Shown in pieces: positions 11,646 to 22,996 of a DNA stretch of 64,000 nucleotides (position 1 is its first letter; every line of letters starts with the position of its first letter). Under the pieces are notes generated by a model, which was given only the letters and a program-made list of their open reading frames with translations, did no database searches and was not told the origin of the DNA. The DNA lies in NCBI RefSeq assembly GCF_036373705.1, contig NC_089852.1:552501-616500 (forward strand). Direction: 5' to 3'. Source of the stretch: Amia ocellicauda. Its lineage: Eukaryota > Chordata > Actinopteri > Amiiformes > Amiidae. A program made the translations under genes and the position numbers.

Positions 11646-12545
11646 TAACCATTTAGTTGCTTACCGGCACATCCCCTCCTTTTAACTAAAAGTCCTTTTC
11701 TTCTTATTATTTTTTTTATTTATTTTTTGTTTTATTTTACTTAACAATCTAACAAAACAACAGAAACATAATCCTTCAAAACTGGTTAAAGGCCAGGGTA
11801 GACTACATAGACCTTAAGAGTCTGCTGAGGGGATTGTTCTACCCCTTACTTGACAGTCAGCTCTCTATTCTATTTACATTCACAATTCTCCTTATTGTAT
11901 TTTTCACAAGTCCAGTCTAAGTGGTGCTCTGGAAATTCTGTGTGTGCTCTGGTCACTGGGTCTGCTCTCCTGGCTGAAACCAAGGACTCTCTGGAACTGC
12001 TCTTAAATGTGACCGGTTTCTGTGAAGACTCCCAGACTAGGTAGTTGCCATTGTTCCAGTGGAAGATATCTGCTGCTACGCGCTGCCATGGCCTTGGTGG
12101 CAATGCTGTCATCAGTAAAGGCTCTGGTTTGGCCTGTGATTCTCGTATGCAGATTTCACATCTTTCCACTAATTCACGCACGTCTTGCTATTCCTGGCCA
12201 CCAGATGGACTCCTGAGCTCTTACAATGCATTTATTTATTCCCTGATGACCTTGGTGAGGCTTATCCAGCATTTCTGCTCTTAGCTGCTCTGGAATCACT
12301 ATTTGCTCCCCTTTTAAAAGCAAACCATCTGCTGTGTGTATGTCAATTCCATCTGGACAGTATTGGAGAAGGTGTTCTGGAACTCCTTTTCTGTTCACAG
12401 GCCAGCCTTGTTCTGTGTATTTTCTCAATTTTTTACATGTATTTTCATGGCAGGTACATGCTGCACAATGTAGTAGACATACACTTGACATTCTTTTTCC
12501 ATCAGCTAGAGGCATGGCCGTATGCAGGGTTTAAAAAATACTGAG
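11646..12545 (-). mobile_element. Right arm of inverted repeat: Ty3/Gypsy integrase fragment, minus strand
   Basis: 11646-12389 is the reverse complement of 9326-10069, of identical length, with identical encoded peptides and the same frameshift. Only small shuffles in an A-rich stretch differ. Beyond 12389 the Gypsy reading frame continues outward to about 12515 (ending RKGVPEHLLQYC when read on the minus strand), whereas the left arm is cut there. This arm is therefore the original flank and the left arm the copied or rearranged one. Confidence 0.83.
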
Positions 12546-15500
12546 GTCCTAAAACTAAGTTTGCTAGCGGGGTCGGGGAGCAAAGAATATTGATTTCCCC
12601 GATTGACATGTGCATTTTAAGATGTTGGAAAATAATAGCTATAAAACCATGTCAGTGTGCAGTAGCATAAATGATCTGTCAAGCAGTAATACATGAGAAT
12701 CAGGTTTACTGTTGCAATGAATGATCCACACAACAGTATGGAAATACAGAAGAGGCTAATCTATATGAATGTTCATTGATGACAATACACCATCTGTTAG
12801 TGGCTTATTTTTAAACTGGGCTGGATCAAATTCGTGTAGAAATGTCTCTGACTGACATCATCTCTATCACCTCTCATCTCAGCCTGGTCTACTCCAGTAT
12901 TGCTCTGCTTGTGTGGTCTCTCTGAGTCTTTTCCTTTTGTGTCTCCTGTGCTCAATCTCTCTGCTCTCCATAACCTTCTCCCTGTTTCTCATCTCTTCTT
13001 GTCTCCCTGCCTTCAACATTACAATCTTTCTGTTCATTTCTCTCTGTCCTCTTCTACTCTCTCTCTCCCTCTGTATTCACTGCCTGTCCCTTTCTTTGTG
13101 ACTCCACACTCCTGCCAAAGTATAGTAAAAATAATTTACCCAATAATTTGAACCTAGAGGCTTCACTGTAATGTAATGTAATGTAATGTAATGTAATGTA
13201 ATGCAAATGTTACCGGCTTCTGCTAGGATAATCATGCAATAAAAAATAAAATATATAGTAGTACCTCATCATGTTAACATGCATTTCAACCCTACACAAA
13301 CTGATATGAAAGAAACGCATATCATAATCTCAGTCCGTCATTGGATGGATGGAGTTCATGTTAGCTGGTAGCTTGTTTACTCATGATGGACGGCCACTGT
13401 TTAACGAAGCGCGACTGCGCACTGGAGCTATTTGTCAGATGATGTGTAACTGGGTGGGGATGAATCATGGCAATTATCTACAACAGACGACTAGTAAACT
13501 TCTTCGCTTGGGCGCATTACGGTGCTGCCCTGCCCGGAGTGTTTACGTCTTTGAGATTTTCTTTATTTTAGAAACAAAACCCCACACACAATAAAAATAA
13601 AATTAAAGAAACAAGTGACATAAAACGAATTATAATACAATATAAATAAGAGTATTGCACGAAAAAACTACATTACAGAAACCTTAGTGCAATATGCATA
13701 ATGTAGCATTGTTCTGCAACCTTACTCGCCTTGCCTTTCTTGCAGCAAACGAATTATACATAAGTGGATGGTTCGTGCAGCACACTTGAAAGAATAATTG
13801 TATTTCTTAAAATTATGTTACAGGTTAGGTTATTCCCCAAACACCTGAATAGTCTTTCCAACATCCCTAATGAATTGAAGATAAAAGTAACTGACTTTCC
13901 TAGTATCGTCCAAAGTAAGCTAGTAACACTGCACAATGGTAACTATGCAATTAGATAAAGCGTCTCTGTGTAATCATATGGAAATTAAAATTATTATTAA
14001 GATAGGCTCGTTTATGAGAAGATGAATTGTTAGAATAGGCAAGTTTTAACCACAGCTTTGCCTAGAGTAAAATAAGTGTTTAATCACTATATATTGTACA
14101 TGCAGAGTAACACATTTACACACAAATACTGTTGAAATAAGTGACAAATGTGAAATGTTTCTTTTTCTTAAAAAAGGCTTTTAAATATTAAAATATAGAA
14201 CAAGTTTTAAACTTGGTTGTTGTCCCATGTCTGTACTAAACTATACACTTACCTAAAGTATTTATTATCGACTGAATATAATTATTTAACTGTTACAGCG
14301 ACCCGTGTCTTCTCTGAATACATACATAACTTTATGTGTAGATGAGCTACAGATGATAAAAGTTGAATTCCGTGAACAGATTCACCCTCATACAGAGGAT
14401 GGAGCAGTGGGGGCTCGGGGGGGCTTGGGCTTGCGGGGGCTACAGCTATCCCAAAATGTGTCTTATCCCCCTGTAGGGCAAAGGTAAAACTTTGTATTTT
14501 ATTATAGTATTATTATGGACAGTGCACAGTGTGGTGTTGATCCAAACATCTGTATATTTGAATGATAACGGCGATCGAGTCGGCAACAGAGCTGCTGGAA
14601 AAATACAATTAGCATCATCTATATGACACATGCCAAGGTTGAAGTTCTTGGTGTTTTTGTATTAATTGTTAATTCGTTTGGTTAAGAGATGATACTTTTG
14701 GCATTTTAACAGACTGTCAGATTGTATGTATTTGTGTTTCGTGATGTGTACGCGGCATTGAAGCAGCTTCAGGGAAGGTACTTTATTAGCAAGAGCGCAT
14801 CGCATTGCAGTGCTGTCTCAGGACGGCTTGCCGCAACTAGGCCGCTCAATGCTTACTGGGTTCCAGAGTACATAGTGCGCCTTCTAGCGTCATGGATGAA
14901 TATCGTAACAATTTGTATGATGTTTAATTGTATTTAAATTGATATACGTGTTCGATTGGCTAGGACAAGGTGTTTAGTGTTAGTGTGTTGTTTATTTGGC
15001 TTTAGTATGTATTGTTTCGTTTATTTTCGTATGCACCTATTTAAAAAAATACAGTACATTATCCGACTTAATTTAATTAGCTAATATTGCAATGGGTAAA
15101 GTTTAAAACCAAAATATTTCTGTATGAACACATGTAGTGCTTAGATTTAACTAACTAACTAACTAACTAAATAAATAAATAAATGCATATGTGTGCCAAC
15201 AAGGTGTAAAGAAAAGCCCCCCCAATATAACGTCAAGCCCACCTCAGCCCCCCACTGAGAAGAGGCTGCCGCAGCCCCACAACCCCACCATCAAGGATCC
15301 AATCTATTTTTCATTAAATATAATCCATTGATTATCTCACGGAGTAAAGACTGCAAGTGCGATTTTATAGCCTGATGGATTCATAGCGCAGATTTTCTAA
15401 TGAGGGGAAAAACGCTTATCGAGTGAGAGACAGAAAAAGGCCCTTTCTAATAAACTGCACCATTATTGGCTGAAGACCTTTTATGCGAGCCTGGAGCATG

Positions 15501-15562
15501 ATTGACATTTGGTCTGTTCGTCTGGAAGTTGGTCTGGGTATATTAATTAATAGCCACATTAC
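12546..15562. other. Gene-free AT-rich intergenic stretch
   Basis: No supported gene. It contains a pyrimidine-rich part (12840-13110), an (atgta)n array, long AT-rich DNA with chance frames, and a short (taac)n/(taaa)n run near 15150-15185. Confidence 0.5.
13166..13204. repeat. (taatg)n pentanucleotide microsatellite
   Basis: Seven or so uninterrupted copies of the 5-base unit. Confidence 0.95.
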
Positions 15563-15566
15563 ATAG

Positions 15567-15876
15567 TGTTACGCGGGTTTGTTGCACTCCATGCATGTTA
15601 TTATGTGGGACCTACCTGGTAGTCGACCAACAGAGGGTTGCGTATTTGGCGTAATGTGGGAGGTTTCATATAGAGTTAGTGTTCCCCTGTAAAGAGAGTT
15701 CAGCTGATTGCTTGCGGGTTCCGGTCTGGACTGTGGCAAGAGCGTCACCCCATATTCTGCTGCGACAGGGCTGCCACTATCTTGATGTTCATAAATAAAG
15801 AGTTAAACTGGATACTTGCCGTGTGGATGCAATTCACCTCGCCTACAAGATACCCTTAAACTGCATGAACACGACA
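15567..15876 (+). mobile_element. Probable solo LTR
   Basis: A 310-bp segment begins TGTTACGC and ends CGACA, so it has TG...CA ends. It is flanked by the 4-base direct repeat atag (15563-15566 and 15877-15880). A polyadenylation signal AATAAA lies at about 15794, two thirds of the way in, as expected at the end of an R region. No internal retroelement sequence is attached. The short duplication could be chance, so this is a probable call. Confidence 0.55.
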
Positions 15877-16038
15877 ATAGTGTAATTACGGATTAATTGA
15901 CATACGAATCAGACAAATTAACAAATTACTTGACAGATTACTGGATGAATTTACTACTATATGGCCAAACTGCCAGCTGAATGGCCAAACTGACGAATCG
16001 GCAGCTTTGAAATTGAGTAAAATTTAATTTAATAATTG

Positions 16039-16041
<3 letters not shown>

Positions 16042-16087
<46 letters not shown>

Positions 16088-16115
16088 TTATTATTATTAT
16101 TTCCCCCCCCCCCCC
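16042..16115. repeat. (AT)n, (TTA)n and poly-C simple repeats
   Basis: About 20 AT dinucleotides, then a short TTA run and a run of 13 C, lying upstream of the acceptor of the TCAF copy-2 first exon. A likely source of length polymorphism and sequencing error. Confidence 0.95.
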
Positions 16116-16930
16116 AAGACCGAGAGGGGAAGTTGGTGCATTTCAGCATTTGTGCCTCAGGAGAAGACGAAGGATGTGAAGGTCTAAGACCGTAGGATTT
16201 ACTATTATTTCACTCTTCTCGTGTTTCATTCTCCTGCAGGCAATCCAGTGGCCTGAAGCATGGACCCCAACTCTATCTACAGTCAGCTGGTTAGAGGCAT
16301 TGCAGAGCTCGACTACAACTTGAGCTCAGTGCCCTGCCAGCTGCTCCTGACTGGCAGTGCCTCCAAACCGGGGGCTATAGTGGGCATCCAGAATCAATAT
16401 GCCTCCCTGTTGCAGCGTCTGGTGGAGGTGGGCTGCAATGTGAAGTCAGTGTCTGACTATGAGAGATCCCTTGATGTTTACTGCTGTAACGCCTACGAGG
16501 AGCAGACAGCAGAGGAGCTGGTCCAGTTTGTGAAGGCGGGGGGCGGCCTTCTCATTGGGGGTCAAGCCTGGCACTGGGCCAGCACACATCCCGAGGAAGA
16601 CGTCCTGGAGGCCTTTCCAGGGAACAGAGTGACTGGTGTTGCTGGCATCTATTTTACATCTATGGGGGGGGAAATGGGGGGGGTGTTCTGTGTCCCAAAA
16701 GAAATTCCATCCAGTACAATCTATGTTCGGTGAGTATTCCAGTCACAAGAAATGTATTCAGTTTTGTCCGCAGTGTTGGCTATAGTCAAATGTATTGTTG
16801 TTTTTCCCCAGGTAGTGAAGCGTGGAGGAGCACTGGTCTGTATGTCCCTCCAGGCATGAAAAGCACTGTCTGCGTGCCTCTAGCTGTGATCAGGAAAGGG
16901 TGGAAGGTAAACAACATATAAACCAGACAG

Positions 16931-16937
<7 letters not shown>

Positions 16938-16962
<25 letters not shown>

Positions 16963-16963
16963 T
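16938..16963. repeat. (AT)n microsatellite
   Basis: Short AT dinucleotide run in the intron after the second exon of TCAF copy 2. Confidence 0.9.
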
Positions 16964-17482
16964 AGTGAAGGATGAGCTTCCCTGTACTGCCTAAACCTCT
17001 GGTTGCTTGTTCCAGCGTCTCCCTTGTTCTTAACCCAGAAACACACACACCAGATACATGCCATGGCGTTTCTCCATATATTTATTTTAAACAAAATCAA
17101 ACAAACGGAACCCAACTCATCTCTGTGTCTTCAGATATACATACATGAACTAAACTCACCAGGGACAGCTAGGTTAGTTTACCCTGGAAAAAACAGCTTT
17201 GTTTTCTTCACACAGATGCACTGTGTCTTTCTATTTCCTCTAATTTCCCTTTGTTGCTCATTTGCGTTTCTGTAATTCTCACAAAGCATCACAATTATCC
17301 CATTAAGCCCATCCCACACCAACCAATTACACCCTAAAGAGGCTCTAACAACATGGCCGCCTTGACTTCAGCCTCCTTTCCCAAGATGGAGTGCACCTTC
17401 CTCCACTCCTAGGGTGAGCCTCCCAATTCACATATAAGAATGTACACTCCATCACAATATATATACACCTACTGTATATACA

Positions 17483-17875
17483 GACGGGTGACAAATTAAA
17501 TGAAAAACCTGAATAAATGAGTGGAGAAACATAAAATATGCAGATGCCTCCAAACAGGTGTACTGCATCATACAATGAAGCAATTAACATCCTATCCTGC
17601 TCATTGCCATGTATAAAAATGCTGAGCAGGCCCAGTTGACCTCAGTTTTGGATCAAGATGGCAAGAGGAAAGGATCTAAGTGACTTTGAAAAAGGGGTCA
17701 CTATTGGGGCACCATAGGCACTGGTCTACAGAGATGTGGAAAACAGTGATCTGGTCAGATGAGTCCTCCTTCACCATATTCTCGACAAGTGGGCAAGTGC
17801 ATGTGTGGCAACACCAAGAGAACGGTACAGGCCTGACTGCTTGTTTCAGCCGAAAGTGCTTAAAGAACTAAGTGA
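17483..17875 (+). mobile_element. Internally deleted Tc1/mariner fragment
   Basis: The left end reads gggtgacaaattaaatgaaa, like a fish Tc1 terminal repeat. A start region MARGKDLSDFEKGV follows at 17659. The frame then jumps to EMWKTVIWSDESSFTIF, the first catalytic-Asp block, and breaks off. Most of the DNA-binding and catalytic domains are deleted. Confidence 0.7.
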
Positions 17876-17889
17876 TGCCCCATCATCCT

Positions 17890-18550
17890 TAGCGATGAAA
17901 CTACGGAAACCCCCACGGTACATACCTCTCACAGTGAACTGCCTGTCTTTGGACCACTTAGCTCACTCCTTAATTTGATTTTGCTGCTTGTCTTGAACCA
18001 ACATTTTAGTGGGTGTTGGCTTTAACAGGTCCAGGCGAGTTCTCTCGGCAAGTCCATTAGTTGATGGATGATAGGGACTTGATAGTAGATGTTTGATTCC
18101 ATTAGCAAAGTTTGCATCTTGTTGGAAACAAACGATGGTCCATTATCTGTGACTACCTGCACAGGCAGTCCTAGACATCCAAACATCTCCCTCATGATCT
18201 CGATAGTCTTCCCTGACGTTATGGTGGACATGACCGCGACCTCTGGCCATTTTGAACGGGCATTAACGGTAACCAGAAACGACGCTCCTTCCACTGGTCC
18301 TGCAAAATCCAGGTGAACGTGTTGCCAAGGGCTTGTTGGCCAGTCCCAGGGAATGGTGCTAGGCTTGGTGTGTTTCTGATTGTCGTTGTTTAACCAGACT
18401 TGTCTACATCGATAATGTTACCTAATATTTGCTGAAATCTGCCGGTTGCAAAATCTCTCAACGCTAAACGCACTTCAGACATTTTGGTAATTATGACTGC
18501 GCGTTGATGTAGCTCCTAAAACAGGATCAGTCATGTCTGCGAGGTGAAAT
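17890..18550 (-). mobile_element. Ty3/Gypsy integrase core fragment
   Basis: The minus strand reads SKWPEVAVMSTITSGKTIE, then LPVQVVTDNGPSFVS, the second catalytic-Asp block of a retroviral-type integrase core. Degenerate sequence with similar character extends to about 18550. Stops and frameshifts break it. It is a different Gypsy piece from that in the 9.3-12.5 kb palindrome, which ends before this block. Confidence 0.75.
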
Positions 18551-18571
18551 TTGCTTCATGCTGTTAATCTA

Positions 18572-19792
18572 CACTCACCTAAAGGATTATTAGGAACACC
18601 TGTTCAATTTCTCATTAATGCAATTATCTAACCAACCAATCACATGGCAGTTGCTTCAATGCATTTAGGGGTGTGGTCCTGGTCAAGACAATCTCCTGAA
18701 CTCCAAACTGAATGTCTGAATGGGAAAGAAAGGTGATTTAAGCAATATTGAGCGTGGCATGGTTGTTGGTGCCAGACGGGCCGGTCTGAGTATTTCACAA
18801 TCTGCTCAGTTACTGGGATTTTCACACACAACCATTTCTAGGGTTCACAAAGAATGGTGTGAAAAGGGAAAAACATCCAGTATGCGGCAGTCCTGTGGGC
18901 GAAAATGCCTTGTTGATGCTAGAGGTCAGAGGAGAATGGGCCGACTGATTCAAGCTGATAGAAGAGCAACGTTGACTGAAATAACCACTCGCTACAACCG
19001 AGGTATGCAGCAAAGCATTTGTGAAGCCACAACATGTACAACCTTGAGGCGGATGGGCTACAACAGCAGAAGACCCCACCGGGTACCACTCATCTCCACT
19101 ACAAATAGGAAAAAGAGGCTACAATTTGCACAAGCTCACCAAAATTGGACAGTTGAAGACTGGAAAAATGTTGCCTGGTCTGATGAGTCTCGATTTCTGT
19201 TTAGACATTCAGATGGTAGAGTCAGAATTTGGCGTAAACAGAATGAGAACATGGATCCATCATGCCTTGTTACCACTGTGCAGGCTGCTGGTGGTGGTGT
19301 AATGGTGTGGGGCATGTGTTCTTGGCACACTTTAGGCCCCTTAGTGCCAACTGGGCATCGTTTAAATGCCACGGCCTACCTGAGCATTGTTTCTGACCAT
19401 GTCCATCCCTTTATGACCACCATGTACCCATCCTCTGATGGCTACTTCCAGCAGGATAATGCACCATGTCACAAAGGTCGACTCATTTCAAATTGGTTTC
19501 TTGAACATGACAATGAGTTCACTGTACTAAACTGGCCCCCACAGTCACCAGATCTCAACCCAATAGAGCATCTTTGGGATGTGGTGGAACGGGAGCTTCG
19601 TGCCCTGGATGTGCATCCCACAAATCTCCATCAACTGCAAGATGCTATCCTATCAATATGGGCCAACATTTCTAAAGAATGCTTTCAGCACCTTGTTGAA
19701 TCAATGCCACGTAGAATTAAGGCAGTTCTGAAGGCGAAAGGGGGTCAAACACAGTATTAGTATGGTGTTCCTAATAATCCTTTAGGTGAGTG
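18572..19792 (+). mobile_element. Intact Tc1/mariner element of the DD36E type (Incomer-like)
   Basis: A complete 1221-bp transposon flanked by TA dinucleotides. Its 29-bp terminal repeats are perfect (18572-18600 and 19764-19792; cactcacctaaaggattatt and its complement). One uninterrupted transposase gene fills the interior. The 36-residue spacing of the last two catalytic residues places it with the DD36E 'Incomer' family rather than classical DD34E Tc1. Perfect ends and an open gene imply a young insertion. It sits in the gap of the damaged TCAF copy. Confidence 0.95.
18720..19760 (+). CDS. Tc1/mariner transposase, 346 aa, DD36E
   Basis: Full-length frame from ATG at 18720 to TAG at 19758-19760. 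The N-terminus (MGKKGDLSNIERGMVVGARR...SISQSAQLLGFSHTTISRVH) carries the paired helix-turn-helix domains that bind the terminal repeats. The RNase H-like catalytic core shows AWSDESRFLF (first Asp), YFQQDNAPCH (second Asp) and [12 protein letters not shown] (Glu). I count 36 residues between the second Asp and the Glu. There is no stop or frameshift, and the length fits the family's roughly 340 residues. The enzyme would cut and paste the element at TA sites. I infer possible activity from sequence only. Confidence 0.93.
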   Translation: MGKKGDLSNIERGMVVGARRAGLSISQSAQLLGFSHTTISRVHKEWCEKGKTSSMRQSCGRKCLVDARGQRRMGRLIQADRRATLTEITTRYNRGMQQSICEATTCTTLRRMGYNSRRPHRVPLISTTNRKKRLQFAQAHQNWTVEDWKNVAWSDESRFLFRHSDGRVRIWRKQNENMDPSCLVTTVQAAGGGVMVWGMCSWHTLGPLVPTGHRLNATAYLSIVSDHVHPFMTTMYPSSDGYFQQDNAPCHKGRLISNWFLEHDNEFTVLNWPPQSPDLNPIEHLWDVVERELRALDVHPTNLHQLQDAILSIWANISKECFQHLVESMPRRIKAVLKAKGGQTQY

Positions 19793-19794
19793 TA

Positions 19795-21260
19795 TACCGG
19801 TTTCATGCGTCTTCCTCCCGACAAACCTCTAGGCTTTTGCCTGTCTTTAAATACCTGGGTCTGCGAGTTTACGCCGGTGAACTGGATGAAGTCTACAGAG
19901 CTCCTGCATTTTAAACAGTCAGATCAAGTTCTGATCCTGATCAAAAGTACCTCAGATTGAGCCCCGATCCGCTTAGTACAACACAATTGAGCTCAAGATC
20001 GGATCGGATCGGTGTCTCGTCACAGGGTGTTTGCACGGAGCTGCATCTTCAGCTCTGATCGGCGCTCATGCGCAGCTGCTCAAGTCCACAGGCGGCCGGT
20101 GTCGGACTCACCTGGCATGAACCAAGGCATGTGATTAGGGCAGCTAACAATCATGAATTAATTAAGTAACCCAGGGTGTTTGCTATGAACTAACTATATA
20201 ATATTTGTTTTGAATAAATGTAACTTAGTTAACGTTAAGCTAACCTTAAGTGCACGGCCCGAGAGAAGAAAGAAAGCAATTAATGCTTAACAATGGCATT
20301 CTTTTTTTCTATGCAAAATTAGCTGACTACTAACACTATGTATATTTTCAAGAAAGACTTCTCAATAAACTCAACCGGAATGACAGAGTTGAGGAGAGAG
20401 AAGGCGATGAGGGGACCCTGAATTGAGTCCCAATATGTGCACATGATTAAGTGCACAGCTGCTCCTTCGCATTATTCAGCCCATGGCATCAACATCTCAC
20501 TACAGCCCTGTAAAAGATACATTATTGATTAAGCGTTCATTAACTAGAGAATCAATGTTGATACAGTATGCAGCATTTCATATATTTGAAGTAGTAACAG
20601 TTAGAGTTAAGGACTCAAGCAAGGCTAGCTGGCTTGAGTTTATGATGGCTAACTAGCTTGTTAACATGTGCAGGACTCAATTCATTCAAACCCTTAGTAA
20701 ATTATTTCCAAGCAACATGCTGTTCCAAACTGTATATAAGTGGCACTGACATTAATGACATTAATGCACATTTTGGCTAACATTATAGTAACATTATAGC
20801 ATCTGCATAATGCTGTGGATCTCTGTATTGTCACTTTACATAGTTAGTGCACAATATAATCTCAGTTTTTACATAAGAGAATATGAAAACTGATGTAATC
20901 AAATAGTCCTTTTCAAAATAGTTTTATAGCTTGTTTGGTCTTATCTTCTCCTGACTCTCTCTCTCCTTTTCTTTTTTACTATCTATCTCTTGTCTCTCTC
21001 TCCCTCTCTATCACAACACACCCACACACACACACACCCACACACCCACACACTCACAAGAAGAGATTGTGCAGCTTTAATAAAAGTATGTTTGCCAACA
21101 GGTGCCTCTGTATGTATTTCATTATAGATAATGAGTGTGTGTGACTATAGTGTATAACTTTGGTTGTGTTTAGATGTAATTTTGGCATGGATTGACGTAA
21201 ATAAGCTCTATTAAAAGAAGAATAAATCTGGACCTCAGTAATGTCTAAACCCTGGTTACG
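19795..21260. other. Gene-free stretch in the damaged TCAF copy
   Basis: No supported exon. AT-rich DNA, a short (gatcg) run near 20000, and (CT)/(CA) low-complexity sequence at 20950-21060. None of the missing TCAF exons is present. Confidence 0.6.
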
Positions 21261-21267
21261 GCCCTGC

Positions 21268-22070
21268 TCCTGCCTCACCTTGGATTACAACCTGCAAGAA
21301 GCTCTACATGATTCTATACACCATAACTGCTCCGATATGGGAATCAAAAGTTCTGGTGATTTAAAACAACTGAAGACCCCCAGTAGCTCACCAGCACCAG
21401 AGACTGAGTTTGAGACTCTCTCTCTCTCTCTCTCTCTCTCTTCCAGCTTCAGGAGGGCTTTGGTTGGGAACCCTTCATCCAGCTGTTCTCTGACTACCAG
21501 AGACTGTTCTTCAAGAACCTGGACAGCACAGGGAAGATGAACCTGTGGGCAGAGAAGTTCTCCCAGGAGGTGCAGAGGAATCTGGTGCCCTTCTTTAAGG
21601 CTTGGGGCTGGCCCATTGAGCACCGCCTGGTCACCGAGCTGGCAAAGCTGCCCGAGTGGGAGGAGAACCCAATGAAATCCTACTATTAAGCCCAGACTAA
21701 CCGCTGCTGGAGGCAGGGCTGGTGCTCTACACATGTCACTGTCACATGCCCAGTATAGTGGGAGAAACACTGAATGTACTGCTTAATTTAGCATGAATGA
21801 AGTGATCGCTATGCAATGAGAAAACACTTTGTCACACTTTAATTCAATCAAGAATATTACTTTTACTTAATTCACACTTGAATATCATATGAACATAAAT
21901 AGCCAGCTCAACTTTTAATACTGAAAAACTTCTGATTACTTAAGTATGACCAAAATTATAGTAAACAATTTCACTGCATGTCCTGTAATACTGAAATAAA
22001 TCTCATGCATTTTACATAATAAAAATGATGGTAAACAATAGTTGCTTAGCTTGCTGCCTACTATTACAAA
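21268..22070 (+). repeat. Segmental duplication, copy 2 (TCAF last exon and 3' flank)
   Basis: Partner of 1867-2665. Intron differences are frequent, while the exon and the first 200 bases of 3' UTR are nearly identical. After about 21940 the match is broken by an indel, then resumes briefly (gtaaacaatagttgctta) near 22030-22065. Confidence 0.85.
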
Positions 22071-22254
22071 TAGTTGTGCGTTTTCTGTAGCTCATCCATC
22101 TATTAAACTGCTGTGGCTTTTAAAATAAAGATTACAAATGTGCAATGCCAAGTGTTATTTATTTTGAATTGTCTGTGTGTGATTGTGCATGTGTGTGTAA
22201 GAGGGTTGCTTCACCTTAATACAAAACTGTACCACAGTATCTATACCTAGACGT

Positions 22255-22960
22255 CGTGGGGACTGGGAACTGTGTATTTAAGGTCTCGATTTCGTGAAAC
22301 ACGGATGTAGCGTGTCAGTACCGCCGCTGTGCTGCAGGGGGCAGTCTCACACGCTACAGCGGCTGGTATCGCAGTCTTGGTTAATGTGTTGCAAACGCAT
22401 TAACGCGGCCTGTGCCGGTGCGGTGACTGTGCGGTCCGTCTCTCCGGCACTGAAACCCCGACGAGCAGCGGAGACGCCACACGCACGTCGGCACGTACAG
22501 CGCTGTGCTCTGCCAACCGCGGCAGCCATGTTGGATTGTGGATGCGGTTCTATCCCATAAACCCAGGAGCGGCGCTGTCCGTGGTGCGGCCGGGGAGCGT
22601 CGGCGCGGCGGGCCAGGGAGACATGTAGGTCGGCCGTGCGGGGTGGGAGCGGGCGCGGTCGTGGTTGTGTGCTCGGGAACACAGAGCCGCACGGCTTGGC
22701 ATGAGCGCGGCGGGCAGGAAAGGACAGCAGCCCGTTTCCACTGACCGGCGGCGCTGCCGGGCTGCCTGCTGCTGTTAATACGCATGCGTGCAGAGTGAAA
22801 CGCTGCCGGATTAATACCGTCTTATTAGATTCAATAAACTGCGGGTTACAGCCGCTCACATCGGAGGCCGCGGCTGCTCCGTCTGCACACGCCGGCGCCC
22901 CGGGGCTGAACAGCTGGGTCGCTCTGGGTGGCTCCACCAATGGCATCGGAGGGATTGTGC
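22255..22960. promoter_or_regulatory. CpG-rich promoter-like region
   Basis: A sharp rise in GC and CpG content compared with both flanks, including many gcgg/ccgc runs. Long antisense frames here are a result of GC-rich DNA lacking stops. It may be the first-exon region of naa80, the next plus-strand gene, but no splice chain can be proved. Confidence 0.45.
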
Positions 22961-22996
22961 AGATCTGCGCAGAGCTGCGGGAATCTGCAGAGGTCA
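22925..22996. repeat. Dispersed palindromic motif, copy 1
   Basis: Contains ggctccaccaatgg followed by gcagatctgcgcagagctgc and ggaatctgcag. Closely related blocks occur at 45823-45902 and 52815-52882. The core is an imperfect palindrome. Confidence 0.6.

Larger units (their letters stand above)
16240..21689 (+). pseudogene. tcaf: Second TCAF-like copy, internally deleted
   Basis: Three TCAF exons are visible. 16240-16729 starts ATG at 16260 and encodes about 156 residues with VQFVKAGGGLLIGGQAWHWA and the family motif FPGNRVTGVAGIYFT. 16812-16906 encodes STGLYVPPGMKST. 21447-21689 is the final exon ending MKSYY. The long central region and the three M60-domain exons present in copy 1 are missing between 16907 and 21446. 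Exon 1 ends two bases into a codon, and joining it to exon 2 gives an immediate in-frame stop. The second and last exons would join in frame. Transposons fill the gap. It is probably a pseudogene; an assembly collapse that removed exons is the alternative. Confidence 0.75.
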
